This document shows positions 62,766 to 64,000 of a stretch of 64,000 nucleotides of DNA, piece by piece (position 1 is the stretch's first letter; the number at the start of each line of letters is the position of its first letter). The translations under genes were made by a program, and so were the position numbers. Below the pieces are notes generated by a model. That model worked only from the letters and a program-made list of their open reading frames with translations, did not search any database and was not told the DNA's origin. Origin of the DNA: Akkermansia sp. N21116 (GTDB lineage Bacteria > Verrucomicrobiota > Verrucomicrobiia > Verrucomicrobiales > Akkermansiaceae); assembly GCF_029854705.2 (NCBI RefSeq), contig NZ_CP139035.1:2170001-2234000 (forward strand), written 5' to 3'.

Positions 62766-64000
62766 ATGAACCGTCCTCTTGTTCGTTATATCCTGCCTGT
62801 TTTCCTGGGTTCCGCTTGTGTGATGCTTTCCCGGAAAATCCGTCCCGGAAAGAAGGATCTTCCGAATATCCTGCTGTTTGCGGTCGATTCCCTGGGATGG
62901 CAGGATACGTCCGTTCCTTTTTCCTGTTGTGACGGATTGCCGGAGGCAATGCCGTTGAACTCTTTTTACAACACACCCGGCATGGAACTGCTGGCTCAGC
63001 ATGGAGTCAGGATGACTCATGCCTACGGAGCCTGCGATGAACGGAGCGGAGTTGTTTCCCTGATGTCGGGATTGGATCCTGCCCGCTTCACCGGGCTTTC
63101 CCCCGATACGGAGATCGTCTTGCAGAATATGTGTTCCCCCGGTGGAAAAACAGATGCCGTCCGCATGGCGGATCTGGCTCATTTGATGAAAAAAGGAGGA
63201 TACAGGACAATTGTTTCCGGCAGTACGGAGGAAGAAAAGCAACATGGTTTCGATGTTCGGAGATCGACAGAGGACGAATCCGGTCTGCATGAGGAAATCG
63301 GACGTGCCGTTCATGAAGGGATCCCGTTCTTTGCCTGTGTAAGACGCAATGTCCATTCCATGATGGGATCGTCCGTTCGTCATGAAGGATCTCTCCCGGA
63401 ATTGGAAGAAAATATCAAGGTGGAGGGAGATGCCTTGCTCCGTTATGCTTCGTCTGTCGAGACAATGGATGCCTCTTTGAGAGGCTTGCTCCAGTGTCTG
63501 GAAGATCTTGGAGCCGCCGGACGCACGCTCGTTTTGTTCGTTCCTCTGAGCGGAGGCGATTCCCCCATTCAGAAAAGTCTGGCAGGCAATGTCTCCTGGG
63601 TGGAGGAGGTTGGGGCGGTTGCTCCTTTGCGGGGCAGGAAGTATTCCCGCTATGAAGGAGGAGGGCGCGTTCCCATGATAGTCTCCTGGGCGGAACCCGA
63701 TCCGCAGGAACCGTGCCAGCAAGCCTTGCCAATTGTACCGGATTCTGTTCAGGAGGCTATTGTTTCCGTTCAGGACATTCTGCCGACGCTGGCTGCCGTG
63801 GCGGGAGTGAAAGTCCATGAACGTGTAGATGGCTACAATATTGCCGATTACCTTTCCGGTGCTTCCGAAGGGGAACGCCCCCAATGGATTGTCCGGCATT
63901 TCCCGTTTTCCCACCCCTACGGAAGATTTTATACATCGTTAAGGATCAGGGAATGGAAGGTTATTTACAATTATTATGACGACTATGCAGAGACGGGAAA
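62766..64000 (+). CDS. Sulfatase-fold protein with degenerate active site (3' end outside window)
   Basis: At least 411 residues, running off the window end. The N terminus MNRPLVRYILPVFLGSACVM is a signal sequence or anchor. Then PNILLFAVDSLGWQDTSVPF follows the sulfatase start PNI...ADDLGW..D, but the second metal Asp is Ser42. In YGACDERSGVVSLMSG, where sulfatases have C/S-x-P-S-R, the aligned nucleophile and arginine are lost. The later TLVLFVPLSGGDSP replaces SDNG. SRYEGGGRVPMIVSW and VQDILPTLAAVAGV keep the fold. It is thus a sulfatase-superfamily member that probably lacks classical sulfatase chemistry. Confidence 0.8.
   Translation, partial: MNRPLVRYILPVFLGSACVMLSRKIRPGKKDLPNILLFAVDSLGWQDTSVPFSCCDGLPEAMPLNSFYNTPGMELLAQHGVRMTHAYGACDERSGVVSLMSGLDPARFTGLSPDTEIVLQNMCSPGGKTDAVRMADLAHLMKKGGYRTIVSGSTEEEKQHGFDVRRSTEDESGLHEEIGRAVHEGIPFFACVRRNVHSMMGSSVRHEGSLPELEENIKVEGDALLRYASSVETMDASLRGLLQCLEDLGAAGRTLVLFVPLSGGDSPIQKSLAGNVSWVEEVGAVAPLRGRKYSRYEGGGRVPMIVSWAEPDPQEPCQQALPIVPDSVQEAIVSVQDILPTLAAVAGVKVHERVDGYNIADYLSGASEGERPQWIVRHFPFSHPYGRFYTSLRIREWKVIYNYYDDYAETG

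Overview
The window looks like a chromosomal segment of an Akkermansia-like member of the Verrucomicrobiota. This rests on protein content, not on a marker gene: a secreted M60-type (mucin-protease-like) peptidase, a giant autotransporter, a sulfatase-fold protein, a Gld-like ABC operon with a DUF4340 protein, a kinase-PEGA-FGE fusion, many small lipoproteins and paired PilT ATPases. There is no rRNA, CRISPR array, intact prophage or intact insertion sequence. One tRNA gene (Leu, anticodon UAA) is present.

Layout. 1-1570: the end of aspartate kinase and a D-Ala-D-Ala carboxypeptidase lipoprotein. 1571-6346: an accessory stretch with a tandem helix-turn-helix protein, an AbiEi/AbiEii toxin-antitoxin pair, a tRNA-like relic, an AraC-type regulator and a small orphan protein. 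6347-16516: a roughly 3,390-residue autotransporter whose 3' third is far more GC-rich than its 5' part. 16600-19260: pgk and gap on the minus strand, each with its own terminator. 19263-28645: DedA protein, a probably frameshifted secreted protein, M60 peptidase, RlmI-like methyltransferase, acetyltransferase, HolB, HisI, BamD, LptE and RsmI. 28690-33562: kinase-PEGA-FGE protein, Kbl, tRNA-Leu and RidA. 33748-37503: an RG-rich protein of unknown function, a low-complexity lipoprotein and a glycosyltransferase-like protein. 37637-43063: ABC ATPase, permease, GldG-like and DUF4340 proteins. 43254-50540: split ThrE-type exporter, Dus, IspH, a frameshifted DUF456 gene, a Lys/Ala-repeat basic protein, GluQ, a lipoprotein and TyrA. 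50574-57538: lipoproteins, a GHL10-type glycosidase, an MlaEFD-like lipid transport operon and a YqjD/YqjE/YqjK-like cluster. 57675-64000: two PilT-type ATPases, a decayed autotransporter 3' end, HU, RNase HIII, CoaD and the start of a sulfatase-like protein lacking the usual catalytic residues.

Functionally the window mixes housekeeping with cell-envelope building: BamD, LptE, Mla-like transport and IspH serve the outer membrane and isoprenoids, while the M60 peptidase, GHL10 enzyme, autotransporter and sulfatase-like protein face the host glycan environment. The best leads are the decayed autotransporter tail with two reconstructable small mutations, the composition mosaic in the intact autotransporter, the toxin-antitoxin/tRNA-relic region, the homopolymer frameshift in the DUF456 gene, the degenerate sulfatase and several lineage-type proteins of unknown function. 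I did not find a clear new multi-gene system. All functional calls come from reading motifs by eye; no database search was run.
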